A DNA stretch of 11,320 bases from Planctomycetaceae bacterium (GCA_003445035.1 DLVV01000398.1:1-11320), one strand, 5' to 3'. Counted from the stretch's first letter, positions 1 through 6,928 are shown. Program-made: numbers and translations. The notes: generated by a model from the sequence alone, not told the origin.

Positions 1-88
1 GGTGCCGGATTACAGGCCGTCCGGGCCCAGGTGTCAAGACGGATCATGACGTGGCCGACAATCGCGACGGCCGCTAGGCTGGATCGCA
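1..88. other. Window edge upstream of the LRR gene; nothing firm
   Basis: No complete gene or clear promoter is visible. Reading forward, frame 2 stops at 47-49 and frame 3 stops at 75-77, so either could be the tail of an upstream + strand gene, but the few residues are not recognisable. A GGA shortly before the ATG at 89 is the only hint of a ribosome binding site. Confidence 0.3.
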
Positions 89-1339
89 ATGTCTCGCGAC
101 ACACCGCCCACCGATCACGCACCCGCCCCCAAAACACCTCCGCCACGGCGGACCGGCCGGATGTGGTTGATCGCGGTAGTGGCCGCCGTCGTCGTGGTGT
201 TTGTCCTGCTGGCTCGCCCCAGGTGGCAACGGAGCAATGATCTCCATGCCCTTCAACAGGTTGGTGCCGTTTTTGACACACGCACCCGGGCACCGAAGTG
301 GATGAAACTCGCGGGAAGCACCTTGAACGCCGCTGCCATCGACAGCCTCGCGCGAGTCACCACCCTCGAGGATCTCGTGCTTGACGAATCGAACGTGACC
401 GACGACGACCTCGCGGCCCTGGTCAACCTCGCAGGCCTCAAGAGACTCTCGCTGGTCCACACGGCGATCACCGACAGGGGACTCTCACACCTGTCCGGCT
501 TTCCACGATTGAAAACCCTCGTGCTCGACTCGTCCTACCGGGTCACCGATGAGGGCCTTGTTGCCGTGGGAGAGATCGACAGCCTCGAGGATGTCAGCCT
601 GCTGGACACTCCGGTGACTTTGCCGCCACTCGTCTCGCTCTCGGGCCGACACACCACGCTGCAGATCAATTCCAGTCACGGGGTTCTTGGAAACCGCAAG
701 CTGGCACTTTCGGGCACCGAGATCTCAGACGAAGGACTCCTGCGGCTGCACAATGCCGTGGAACTCGAAGGAATTGAACTGCCGTCTCGAATTACTGACC
801 GAGGATTTCGCCACCTTCATGGACTCCCGAAACTCAAGTACGTCGTGTTTGCCGGCACACGCATCACTGACCGGGGATTCGGCAGTCTCATCGACCATTC
901 CCCGCCACTGACCGAAATCGACATCTCCGGTTGCGGCGGCCTGACCGACAGTGGCCTGGCACTCGTCGCTCACCTGCCACATCTCACGCAACTTCAAGCC
1001 GACAACACCGACGCCGGCCCGAAACTGTTGGCAGCAGCGGCCCAACTCGACAAACTCGAACTCCTGTCACTCAACGAATGCCGCAAGGTGAACAACAAGG
1101 CACTTCGACTGCTGCTGGACGCCTCTCCACGCAAACAGCTGAAGTTCCTCAGGCTCTCGGGAACCCTCGTCACCGACGCCTCCCTGCAGTCGATCACCCC
1201 AAACCGGTTTCCCGGTCTGAAAGGCCTGGACCTTCGAAACACACCAGCCGCAGCCACAACGATCACCCTGCTCCGAAAACGGCTACCCGGCTGTCGTGTG
1301 CTCGCCTCACCGGCCCCGTCCGGTCTTCGCGGGGATTGA
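89..1339 (+). CDS. Membrane-anchored leucine-rich-repeat protein
   Basis: This 416-residue protein has a short Pro/Arg-rich N-terminal tail (residues 1-24, ending in basic residues). One hydrophobic helix follows at about 25-42 (MWLIAVVAAVVVVFVLLA), and the rest is extracytoplasmic by the positive-inside rule. Residues of about 75-405 are irregular leucine-rich repeats of the cysteine-containing/RNase-inhibitor type. The recurring piece is a short L-x-x-L-x-L strand, then T/S-x-I/V-T-D-x-G-L and a helix, for example ITDRGL near 127-132, VTDEGL near 152-157, ISDEGL near 212-217 and LTDSGL near 285-290. Residues 174-205 break the repeat spacing. LRR proteins of this build are abundant in Planctomycetota and are assumed to bind proteins; no enzymatic motif was found and the partner is unknown. 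The start was chosen because the first ATG precedes a complete anchor. The gene converges on its downstream neighbour with 4 bases between stops. Confidence 0.85.
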   Translation: MSRDTPPTDHAPAPKTPPPRRTGRMWLIAVVAAVVVVFVLLARPRWQRSNDLHALQQVGAVFDTRTRAPKWMKLAGSTLNAAAIDSLARVTTLEDLVLDESNVTDDDLAALVNLAGLKRLSLVHTAITDRGLSHLSGFPRLKTLVLDSSYRVTDEGLVAVGEIDSLEDVSLLDTPVTLPPLVSLSGRHTTLQINSSHGVLGNRKLALSGTEISDEGLLRLHNAVELEGIELPSRITDRGFRHLHGLPKLKYVVFAGTRITDRGFGSLIDHSPPLTEIDISGCGGLTDSGLALVAHLPHLTQLQADNTDAGPKLLAAAAQLDKLELLSLNECRKVNNKALRLLLDASPRKQLKFLRLSGTLVTDASLQSITPNRFPGLKGLDLRNTPAAATTITLLRKRLPGCRVLASPAPSGLRGD

Positions 1340-1343
1340 TCGG

Positions 1344-2213
1344 CTAGTCCCTGACGCGGACGAACTTCTTGATCAGGCCGGCGGCGGCGACTTCACTGAC
1401 GTAAAGATCGCCTCGACTGTCTCCCCAGATGCCATGCGGAGCGGCCACAAACTGGTGCGGCTCGTCTCCCGCCTCGCCCCATTGGCTGAGCACGTTGTTC
1501 TGGCGATCGAGAATTGTCATTCGGTGCCCAACCTCGGCCATGAAAATCGTCTCGTCTTCATCGAACCACAGCTTGTCTGGCCGTAAATAGCCCGGCCATT
1601 CCTCCAGGAATTCGCCTTCACCGTCGAACAACTGGATCCGGTTGTTTTCACGATCACAGATGTAGACGCGGTAATCGCTGTCAATCCAGACCGAGTGCAC
1701 CAGGTCAAACTGCCCGGGCCCCGTGCCCGGTTCCCCCCAACTCTTGATCAGTTCCCCGTCGGGTGAAAACTTGTGCACCTTGTGGTTGACGTAACCGTCG
1801 CTGACGAACAGGCAGCCATCCGGGGCGATCGCCAGATCGGTCGGCCGGTTAAACGGCACGCCCGGAGGACGCGGCACGCCCGGAGTTCCCAGCGTCCATT
1901 GCAACTCCCCGCCGGCGTTGAACTTGTAGACGCAGTGCCCCAGCCACTCGGTCAAGTAGATGTTGTCGTGATCGTCGATGTAGACACCGTGGGCATTTTC
2001 GGAGACCAGCACCGTGTCATCCCACGATTCGATCACGTTGCCGTCGGTGTCAAAGATGATCAACATGTGCTCGCTACGGCTCGAGACAATCACGCGATCG
2101 TTGCTGTCGACCCCGACACCGGGAATCCACCCGAAGGTCCAGCCCTCGGGCAGTTTTGCCCAATCGCTAACCACCTCGTACTGGTAGTCACCCTGTCCCA
2201 CTCGTGTTGTCAT
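1344..2213 (-). CDS. NHL-repeat beta-propeller, peptidyl-alpha-hydroxyglycine lyase (PAL) family
   Basis: This 289-residue protein has no signal peptide or membrane helix and is predicted to be a six-bladed NHL propeller. Blades show the G-x-[Ile/Val]-x-[Val/Ile]-D pattern followed by [Ile/Val]-Y-[Val/Ile]-[Ser/Thr]-[D/E], as at 76-90, 124-141, 174-192 and 261-274. Compared from memory with rat PAL, the active-site set appears complete: Arg46 (RSEHM, like RGDH), zinc-type histidines His75 (AHG), His173 (VHS) and His260 (APHG), catalytic-type Tyr141 in DGY, and Arg188/Arg192 in the DRENNR segment. PAL cleaves alpha-hydroxyglycine amides into amide and glyoxylate; the bacterial substrates are unknown. 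An upstream TTG (2237) is in frame, but the ATG at 2213 has GGGAG seven bases before it and was preferred. The protein could instead be a non-enzymatic propeller. It is divergent from the LLM monooxygenase gene. Confidence 0.75.
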   Translation of the reverse strand: MTTRVGQGDYQYEVVSDWAKLPEGWTFGWIPGVGVDSNDRVIVSSRSEHMLIIFDTDGNVIESWDDTVLVSENAHGVYIDDHDNIYLTEWLGHCVYKFNAGGELQWTLGTPGVPRPPGVPFNRPTDLAIAPDGCLFVSDGYVNHKVHKFSPDGELIKSWGEPGTGPGQFDLVHSVWIDSDYRVYICDRENNRIQLFDGEGEFLEEWPGYLRPDKLWFDEDETIFMAEVGHRMTILDRQNNVLSQWGEAGDEPHQFVAAPHGIWGDSRGDLYVSEVAAAGLIKKFVRVRD

Positions 2214-2220
2214 CACCTGT

Positions 2221-2225
2221 CTCCC
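2221..2225 (-). promoter_or_regulatory. Ribosome binding site that fixes the PAL-like start
   Basis: Read on the minus strand this is GGGAG, seven bases before the ATG at 2213. It lies inside the short extension that the TTG at 2237 would add, which favours the ATG as the true start. Confidence 0.6.
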
Positions 2226-2256
2226 GCTTCCGGCCAATCTCCAGTCACCATAGCCA

Positions 2257-2290
2257 CGCAGGTGGGATACCGCGACCGGCGAAGTTGATC
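2257..2290 (-). promoter_or_regulatory. Possible -35/-10 for the PAL-like gene
   Basis: On the minus strand, TTGATC (2285-2290) is followed after 17 bases by TATCCC. This matches the sigma-70 consensus at 4 of 6 and 3 of 6 positions, about 45 bases before the ATG. The -35 lies within the palindrome TTGATCAA (2285-2292), a possible operator. It is weak and based on the sequence match only. Confidence 0.25.
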
Positions 2291-2311
2291 AAGCCGCCCC
2301 CCTCGAGCCAG

Positions 2312-2351
2312 AACCCCGCGGGTTTGACGTCAGCGACGCAAAACGCAAAAT
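2312..2351 (+). promoter_or_regulatory. Possible promoter and operator dyad for the LLM gene
   Basis: TTGACG (2324-2329) is followed by a 16-base spacer and CAAAAT (2346-2351), matching sigma-70 at 5 of 6 and 4 of 6 positions. The predicted transcript start is near 2358, about 30 bases before the ATG. A dyad AACCC-cgc-GGGTT (2312-2324) touches the -35 and is placed where a repressor or activator could bind. The rest of the gap between the two divergent genes shows nothing else. Confidence 0.35.
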
Positions 2352-2387
2352 GTCGAGACTCACCGTCCGATCCCCTGGACCGTCATC

Positions 2388-3491
2388 ATGTCCGAGACCG
2401 CCATCGACCACGGCATGTTCATTATGCCATTTCACGACCCCGACAAACCGTTGGGCCAATGTTACGACGAAGACCTGGAACTGATCGTCCTGGCCGAGCA
2501 ACTGGGCTTCTCGGAATTCTGGATCGGTGAACACCACACGATGCAGTTCGAGAACATCGTCAGCCCCGAGATGTTCATCTGTCGGGCGCTGGGCGAGACC
2601 CAGTCGATCCGGATGGGCCCGGCCCCGATCTGCCTGAACCAGCACCATCCCGCCGCGGTCGCCAGCCGCATGGCTTTCCTCGACCATCTCTCCAAGGGAC
2701 GCCTGAATCTTTGCTTCGGTGCCGGCAGCGTCACCGCGGACCTGGAACTCTACGGCGTCGACCCGAAGAACAATTCCCGAATGGTGACCGAGTCGATCGA
2801 GATGATCCTGGCGCTGTGGTCGGGCGAACCGCCGTACGAACTCGATGGCGAATTCTGGAACATTCGCCTGGTCGACAACGTCGACGTCGAAACCCGCATC
2901 GGCTTTGTCCACAAGCCGCTGCAACAACCTCACCCACCTATTGCCATCCCCGCCATGAGTCGCAATTCCCCGAGCATGCAAATGGCCGGGGCCGCCGGAT
3001 ACCAGCCATTCGGACACTGCCTGGTCACCGGCAACGTGCTGAAAAACTTCTGGGACACCTACGAAACGGCAGCCATTGAGTCCGGACGAACACCGTCGCG
3101 AAGTGACTTCAAAGTCGCCCGTTCTATCTTCCTGGCCGACACCACCGCCGAGGCCGAACAACTGGCCCGAACCAATTCGCTGGGCCGCAACTACGAGTAC
3201 ATCGGCCGACTCTTCGACAAGGGACTGGGCCGCAAGATCTACAAGCGTGACCCGGACATGCCTGACGCCGAGTGCAATCTTGATTTTCTCATGACCGAGC
3301 AGATCATCGCCGGAGACGTGGACACCGTACTGGAACGGCTGTTGAGAGTGTGGGAAGAAACCGGTGGTTTCGGCACGCTCGTGTTAATGAGCTACGACTG
3401 GGACGACAAGGCGTCCTGGGTCCGAAGCATGGAGTTGTTCGCCCACGAATTGATGCCGGCCTTCAACCGGGCGGTCGGTGTGACGGCCTAA
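2388..3491 (+). CDS. LLM-class flavin-dependent monooxygenase (bacterial luciferase-like)
   Basis: This 367-residue cytosolic protein is the usual length for the bacterial luciferase-like TIM-barrel family, which uses reduced FMN (or F420) with oxygen to oxidise small organic substrates. Supporting landmarks are the early barrel strand HGMFIMPFH (8-16), the family signature FWIGEHH (44-50) after a helix, the HHPAAVASRMAFLDHLSKGR block (86-105), and GAGS (111-114). A helix carrying SIEMILALWSG (136-146) leads into the typical ELDGEFW, and MSRNSP (190-195) follows the insertion region. The overall pattern resembles the limonene/alkane-type monooxygenases of the family more than the F420 reductases, but the substrate cannot be read from the sequence. 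The start codon has only a weak GGA upstream (2377-2379). The gene shares a divergent control region with the PAL-like gene. No flavin reductase gene lies nearby, so one would have to be supplied from elsewhere. Confidence 0.85.
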   Translation: MSETAIDHGMFIMPFHDPDKPLGQCYDEDLELIVLAEQLGFSEFWIGEHHTMQFENIVSPEMFICRALGETQSIRMGPAPICLNQHHPAAVASRMAFLDHLSKGRLNLCFGAGSVTADLELYGVDPKNNSRMVTESIEMILALWSGEPPYELDGEFWNIRLVDNVDVETRIGFVHKPLQQPHPPIAIPAMSRNSPSMQMAGAAGYQPFGHCLVTGNVLKNFWDTYETAAIESGRTPSRSDFKVARSIFLADTTAEAEQLARTNSLGRNYEYIGRLFDKGLGRKIYKRDPDMPDAECNLDFLMTEQIIAGDVDTVLERLLRVWEETGGFGTLVLMSYDWDDKASWVRSMELFAHELMPAFNRAVGVTA

Positions 3492-3514
3492 TTTTCCGAG
3501 CCCCGAGATCCACG

Positions 3515-3543
3515 TTCCCAACGGCGAGCCGCTGTGGTTTAAT
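3515..3543 (+). promoter_or_regulatory. Possible promoter for a leaderless DUF1501 transcript
   Basis: TTCCCA (3515-3520), a 17-base spacer and TTTAAT (3538-3543) match sigma-70 at 4 of 6 and 5 of 6 positions. Transcription would start about 7 bases after the -10, which is at or next to the ATG at 3550. There is no Shine-Dalgarno sequence before that ATG, which fits leaderless initiation. Confidence 0.4.
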
Positions 3544-3549
3544 GTCCTG

Positions 3550-4923
3550 ATGAGCGCCCCGTCATCCATTGCCGGACATCCCGCGGTCTCGCGCCGCGAC
3601 CTGCTCCAAGTTGGTGCGCTGGGGCTGACCGGAGCCACGTTACCGGGATTGCTTTCGGCCCGTGAAACCACGCAAGCCAAGGGTGGACAGCCCACCGCCG
3701 ATGCCTGCATCCTGATCCACCTCAACGGTGGCCCCCCTCACCTGGACATGTGGGACCCCAAGCCGGATGCTCCCGACGCCATCCGTGGAGAATTTGGCAC
3801 AATCGGTTCGTCGATCCCCGGCTACCGGGTCGGATCGCTGATGCCGAAACTCGCTCGCCACATGCACCGCGCGACAATTGTCCGCTCGATGCACCACAGC
3901 GTCAACAACGCTCACGCGGCAGCGGTCTACTGCTCATTGACTGGCCACGACCGGGGTGAACAGGGCGGCGGCACCAAACAGACCGATCACCCCTCACCGG
4001 GATCGATCCTCACTCTGCTCCGACCACCTCAACGCGTGGTTGTTCCGCATGTGACGTTGCCCTACATGACCCAGGAGGGCCGAGGTGGGCCACCGCAACC
4101 GGGTTTCTTCGGCGGATTTCTCGGCAGGGCCCACGATCCTCTGTTCGTACTGCGTGACCCCAACAGCAAGGACTTTGGCGTCCCGGAGTTGACCCTCCGC
4201 ACCGGAGTCTCGGCCCAAAGGCTCTCGGTCCGCCGACGGCTCTTCGACGACCTCAACCGACGTGCCGGCCTGGGCACCAACGACCGGGCCACCACCGCGA
4301 TGAACAGTTTCCAGGCCCGGGCACTGGACCTGCTGACATCCGAGCAAACCCAGCGAGCATTTCGGCTCTTCGAGGAGCCGGCCGCAACCAGAGAGGCCTA
4401 CGGCCGAAACATCTACGGCCAGAGCACGCTGTTGGCGAGGCGGTTGATCGAGGCGGGTACCCGGCTGGTGACAATCGCCTGGGCCCCGGACGCCAACGCC
4501 ACCTGGGACACTCACACCAATAACTTCGGCCGACTCAAGGGCAGCCTGCTGCCACAGTTCGACGCTGCCGCCAGCAGCCTGATCGAAGATCTGAACCGCC
4601 GCGGGATGCTCGAACGGACCATCGTCGGGATTTTCGGCGATTTCGGACGCACACCCAAGATCAACGCCAAGGCGGGTCGTGACCATTGGAATTTCTGTTA
4701 CAGCCTGATGATGGTCGGCGGCGGGTTTCGTTCCGGGCTGATCTACGGCCGCAGCGATCCCATCGGCGGCTTTCCTGCTGCAGATCCACTGGTCCCCGGC
4801 GACATCATCTCGACCCTGTTTGGCTGCCTGGGAATCGCACACAACGGCGAAATCCACGACCGGCTCGACCGGCCGTATCGCATCGTCCCCGCCGGCGACA
4901 CCCAGCCCCAGTTGTTGGTGTAA
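3550..4923 (+). CDS. Tat-exported DUF1501 family protein
   Basis: This 457-residue protein starts with a twin-arginine signal: SRRDLLQVG at 14-22, with Arg15-Arg16, followed by a hydrophobic stretch to about residue 36 ([15 protein letters not shown]). It is therefore predicted to be exported folded. The mature part shows DUF1501 hallmarks: the opening strand with [16 protein letters not shown], the segment [16 protein letters not shown], a [16 protein letters not shown] block, a [10 protein letters not shown] block, and [15 protein letters not shown] near the C-terminal third. The fold is related to alkaline phosphatase/sulfatase and the conserved Asp/His residues suggest metal binding, but no reaction has been established for the family. 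In Planctomycetota these genes usually pair with a DUF1549/DUF1553 cytochrome-type gene; none is next to it here. No ribosome binding site is seen before the ATG. It lies 58 bases after the LLM gene. Confidence 0.9.
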   Translation: MSAPSSIAGHPAVSRRDLLQVGALGLTGATLPGLLSARETTQAKGGQPTADACILIHLNGGPPHLDMWDPKPDAPDAIRGEFGTIGSSIPGYRVGSLMPKLARHMHRATIVRSMHHSVNNAHAAAVYCSLTGHDRGEQGGGTKQTDHPSPGSILTLLRPPQRVVVPHVTLPYMTQEGRGGPPQPGFFGGFLGRAHDPLFVLRDPNSKDFGVPELTLRTGVSAQRLSVRRRLFDDLNRRAGLGTNDRATTAMNSFQARALDLLTSEQTQRAFRLFEEPAATREAYGRNIYGQSTLLARRLIEAGTRLVTIAWAPDANATWDTHTNNFGRLKGSLLPQFDAAASSLIEDLNRRGMLERTIVGIFGDFGRTPKINAKAGRDHWNFCYSLMMVGGGFRSGLIYGRSDPIGGFPAADPLVPGDIISTLFGCLGIAHNGEIHDRLDRPYRIVPAGDTQPQLLV

Positions 4924-4941
4924 CCGCCCGTGTGGGGTTCC

Positions 4942-4970
4942 TTGTCGGTCCCCAAACGCCCCATTAGACT
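4942..4970 (+). promoter_or_regulatory. Probable gap promoter
   Basis: TTGTCG (4942-4947), exactly 17 bases, then TAGACT (4965-4970): each hexamer matches the sigma-70 consensus at 4 of 6 positions. Transcription would begin near 4977, giving gap a leader of about 90 bases. Nothing else in the 142-base gap competes as a promoter. Confidence 0.4.
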
Positions 4971-4993
4971 GGGAGGTTTCGCCCCCGGAGCAT

Positions 4994-5057
4994 GTTCGAG
5001 CAAGTCCACGTCTCGAACGACTCTGGACACCGATCTCAGAGAAACCCTCTCGAGGAG
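4994..5057 (+). promoter_or_regulatory. Structured gap leader with possible pseudoknot and sequestered ribosome binding site
   Basis: A perfect 7-base inverted repeat, GTTCGAG (4994-5000) and CTCGAAC (5012-5018), forms a stem with an 11-base loop. GTCCA in the loop (5004-5008) is complementary to TGGAC downstream (5024-5028), which would close an H-type pseudoknot. The right arm TCTCGA (5011-5016) can also pair with TCGAGG (5050-5055), which covers the ribosome binding site. The left arm and the ribosome binding site therefore compete for the same strand. This was found by eye; the CTCGA word is common in this genome, so chance pairing is possible. It matches no riboswitch class I recognise. 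Confidence 0.3.
5052..5057 (+). promoter_or_regulatory. Ribosome binding site that fixes the gap GTG start
   Basis: GAGGAG lies eight bases before the GTG at 5066. The reading frame is open well upstream, but only this GTG places the Rossmann motif at the normal distance from the N-terminus. Confidence 0.75.
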
Positions 5058-5065
5058 TCTTCGCC

Positions 5066-6085
5066 GTGGCAGTCAAGGTAGGAATCAACGGGTTCGGCCG
5101 CATCGGCCGGATCACATTTCGGGCGCTGTCGGCTCGCGGCGACGAGTTCGAAGTCGTCGGCATCAACGATCTCGGCGACCCCGCCGCCCTGGCCAATCTT
5201 CTCAAGTACGACAGCACCCAGGGCCGTTTCCCTGGCACCGTCGAGGTGGACGGGAGCACCCTGATCGTCAATGGACGTCCCATCCAGGTCTGCGCGGAGA
5301 GAGACCCCGGCAAGCTTCCCTGGGGCGATCTTGGCGTGGAGGTCGCGCTCGAGTCGACCGGTATCTTCACCAACCGTGCCACTGATGACCGCCCCGGCTA
5401 CGACAGCCACATCGCCGCCGGAGCCCGCAAGGTGATCATTTCGGCTCCGGCTAAGGATGCCCCCGACCTCACCGTCGTGCTGGGCGTCAACGATGATCAG
5501 TTGACCGCCGACCACCTGTGTGTCTCCAACGCCAGTTGCACCACCAACTGTCTCGCACCAATGGTCAAGGTTCTGCACGAACGGTTTGGCCTCGAACACG
5601 GGCTGATGACCACCGTGCACGCCTACACCAACGACCAGGCAACCAGCGACCAGTTGCACTCCGATCCTCGACGCGGCCGGGCCGCAGCGGCCAACATCAT
5701 TCCGACCTCAACCGGAGCGGCCAAGGCGGTCGGACTCGTTTTGCCCGAACTCGACGGCAAGCTCACCGGCATCAGTCTGCGTGTCCCGATCCTCACCGGA
5801 AGCATCACCGACCTGGTCGCCACCCTTGGCAGCGAAGTGAGCCCCGATCAGATCAACCAGGCGATGCAGGAGGCGGCCGCGGGGCCTCTCAACGGAATCA
5901 TGGAGTACACCACCGACCCGATCGTCTCCAGCGACATCATCGGCAGCACATACAGCTGCATCTTTGACGGCAGCTGGACGACATCGATCGGTCCGAACAT
6001 GATCAAGGTGCTTGGTTGGTACGACAACGAGTACGGCTACTCCAACCGCACAGCCGACCTGATCGCCCGACTGGCAGCACTCTGA
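5066..6085 (+). CDS. gap: Glyceraldehyde-3-phosphate dehydrogenase, type I
   Basis: This cytosolic enzyme interconverts glyceraldehyde 3-phosphate plus phosphate and 1,3-bisphosphoglycerate using NAD(P), in glycolysis and gluconeogenesis. The 339 residues match the family length. The nucleotide-binding motif [11 protein letters not shown] is at 5-15, and Asp35 (GINDL) sits where NAD-specific enzymes carry their ribose-binding aspartate. The catalytic block [12 protein letters not shown] contains nucleophile Cys158, and [10 protein letters not shown] contains the base His185. [13 protein letters not shown] and the C-terminal [11 protein letters not shown] are also diagnostic. After NDQ, the pair that is usually Leu-Pro in strictly NAD-dependent enzymes reads Gln196-Leu197, so cofactor choice is probably but not certainly NAD. 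The GTG start was chosen for GAGGAG eight bases upstream and the correct N-terminus. It has its own promoter and a structured leader, and rpe follows after a hairpin. Confidence 0.97.
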   Translation: MAVKVGINGFGRIGRITFRALSARGDEFEVVGINDLGDPAALANLLKYDSTQGRFPGTVEVDGSTLIVNGRPIQVCAERDPGKLPWGDLGVEVALESTGIFTNRATDDRPGYDSHIAAGARKVIISAPAKDAPDLTVVLGVNDDQLTADHLCVSNASCTTNCLAPMVKVLHERFGLEHGLMTTVHAYTNDQATSDQLHSDPRRGRAAAANIIPTSTGAAKAVGLVLPELDGKLTGISLRVPILTGSITDLVATLGSEVSPDQINQAMQEAAAGPLNGIMEYTTDPIVSSDIIGSTYSCIFDGSWTTSIGPNMIKVLGWYDNEYGYSNRTADLIARLAAL

Positions 6086-6091
6086 TCGACT

Positions 6092-6110
6092 CCCGTGGCG
6101 ATTCCACTGG
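6092..6110 (+). terminator. Hairpin just after gap, possible weak terminator or processing site
   Basis: CC-c-GTGG / CCAC-t-GG forms six pairs with one mismatch around a five-base loop (CGATT), starting seven bases after the gap stop. No T-run follows, only a pyrimidine-rich stretch, so it may attenuate transcription or mark the 3' end of gap mRNA rather than fully terminate. Confidence 0.3.
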
Positions 6111-6136
6111 ACTCGCATCCTTCCCTCAGTCAAAAT
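6108..6136 (+). promoter_or_regulatory. Possible internal promoter for rpe and the genes after it
   Basis: TGGACT (6108-6113), a 17-base spacer and CAAAAT (6131-6136) match sigma-70 at 4 of 6 positions each. The -10 is identical to the one proposed for the LLM gene. It would start transcripts near 6143 and let rpe through tsaB be expressed independently of gap. Confidence 0.3.
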
Positions 6137-6199
6137 GGCTTCCTCGTCGGCGGGCCCGGCCCTCCAGCGTCCTGCCCCTGTCCCGCGTGACCTCACCGG

Positions 6200-6922
6200 A
6201 TGGACACGTCGATGAGTCGCCAGGATCTCCTGGAGATCTTCAACACCCGCACGCCGACGATTGCCCCGTCGATGCTCAAGTGCGACTTCGGCAACTTGCA
6301 CCGCGAGGTCGAGCTGCTCGAGGCCGCCGGGGCGCCCCTATTGCACCTGGATGTCATGGATGGACATTTCGTCCCCAATCTCACCTATGGTCCGATCGTT
6401 ATCGCTGGGCTCCGCCAACTCACCAGCTTGCCGCTGGACGCACACCTGATGATCAGTAATCCCGCCGATTTTCTCGACGAGTATCTCGACGCCGGATGCG
6501 ACGGCATCACGGTGCACCTCGAAGCGTTCGGCGAAGACACCTCATCGCTGAGTGACACACTGATACGGATCCGCGCCGCCGACGCGGTGTCGGGCGTGGC
6601 GATCAACCCTGGCACGGATGTGTCGTCCATCGACGGTGTCCTCGAGCAGGCCGACCAGGTGCTGGTGATGAGTGTCGAGCCAGGATTCGGCGGCCAAGCT
6701 TTCATGCCGATTGCCCTCGAAACACTGCGTCTACTGGACGCCAGGCGTGATCCGGACACGACCCTGGCCGTCGATGGCGGGATCGGCCCGACCACGATCA
6801 GCGATGCGTACCAGGCCGGAGCCCGCGTGTTTGTCGCCGGCAGCTCGGTCTTTGACCGCCCCGACTACACGGCAGCGATTTCGGAGCTGAAAGCCACGGC
6901 AACCGAAGCGGAGGGGGTCTGA
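6200..6922 (+). CDS. rpe: Ribulose-phosphate 3-epimerase
   Basis: This cytosolic TIM-barrel enzyme interconverts ribulose 5-phosphate and xylulose 5-phosphate in the pentose phosphate pathway. Its 240 residues carry all the expected landmarks: IAPSMLKCDF (21-30) with substrate-contacting Ser24, HLDVMDGHFVPNLTYGP (49-65) with metal ligands His49 and Asp51, and DAHLMI with His82. Further on are VMSVEPGFGGQ (156-166), VDGGI with Asp192, and the phosphate-binding AGSSVF (213-218). The four metal ligands and the two catalytic aspartates (51 and 192) are intact. The start is uncertain: ATG at 6200 and ATG at 6212 both fit, and neither has a strong ribosome binding site. The N-terminal extension before IAPS is longer than in E. 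coli Rpe, so the later start is plausible. It is six bases upstream of the histidine-phosphatase-like gene. Confidence 0.95.
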   Translation: MDTSMSRQDLLEIFNTRTPTIAPSMLKCDFGNLHREVELLEAAGAPLLHLDVMDGHFVPNLTYGPIVIAGLRQLTSLPLDAHLMISNPADFLDEYLDAGCDGITVHLEAFGEDTSSLSDTLIRIRAADAVSGVAINPGTDVSSIDGVLEQADQVLVMSVEPGFGGQAFMPIALETLRLLDARRDPDTTLAVDGGIGPTTISDAYQAGARVFVAGSSVFDRPDYTAAISELKATATEAEGV

Positions 6923-6928
6923 GCCACT

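Noticed and set aside
75..80. TAGGCT as a -10 for the LRR gene
   Set aside because: The matching -35 position (TGGCCG) fits the consensus at only three of six positions. Too weak to list as a promoter.
2289..3161. Open frame on the minus strand opposite the LLM gene
   Set aside because: It is a shadow of the monooxygenase codon pattern with no family motif, and it would also fill the divergent control region.
4934..4955. TGGGG/CCCCA inverted repeat after DUF1501 as a terminator
   Set aside because: A five-pair stem with a loop of about 12 bases and no T-run. It overlaps the better-supported gap -35.
4820..5065. In-frame N-terminal extension of the gap reading frame
   Set aside because: It overlaps the end of the DUF1501 gene and its promoter-like gap, and has no similarity to GAPDH. 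GTG at 5066 with GAGGAG gives the normal N-terminus.
3994..5382. Long open frame on the minus strand opposite DUF1501 and gap
   Set aside because: It is antisense to two well-supported genes, has low-complexity composition typical of GC-rich shadow frames, and shows no recognisable domain.
5708..6301. Minus-strand open frame over the gap end and rpe start
   Set aside because: It is antisense to conserved enzymes and the residues match no family. A GC-rich genome explains its length.
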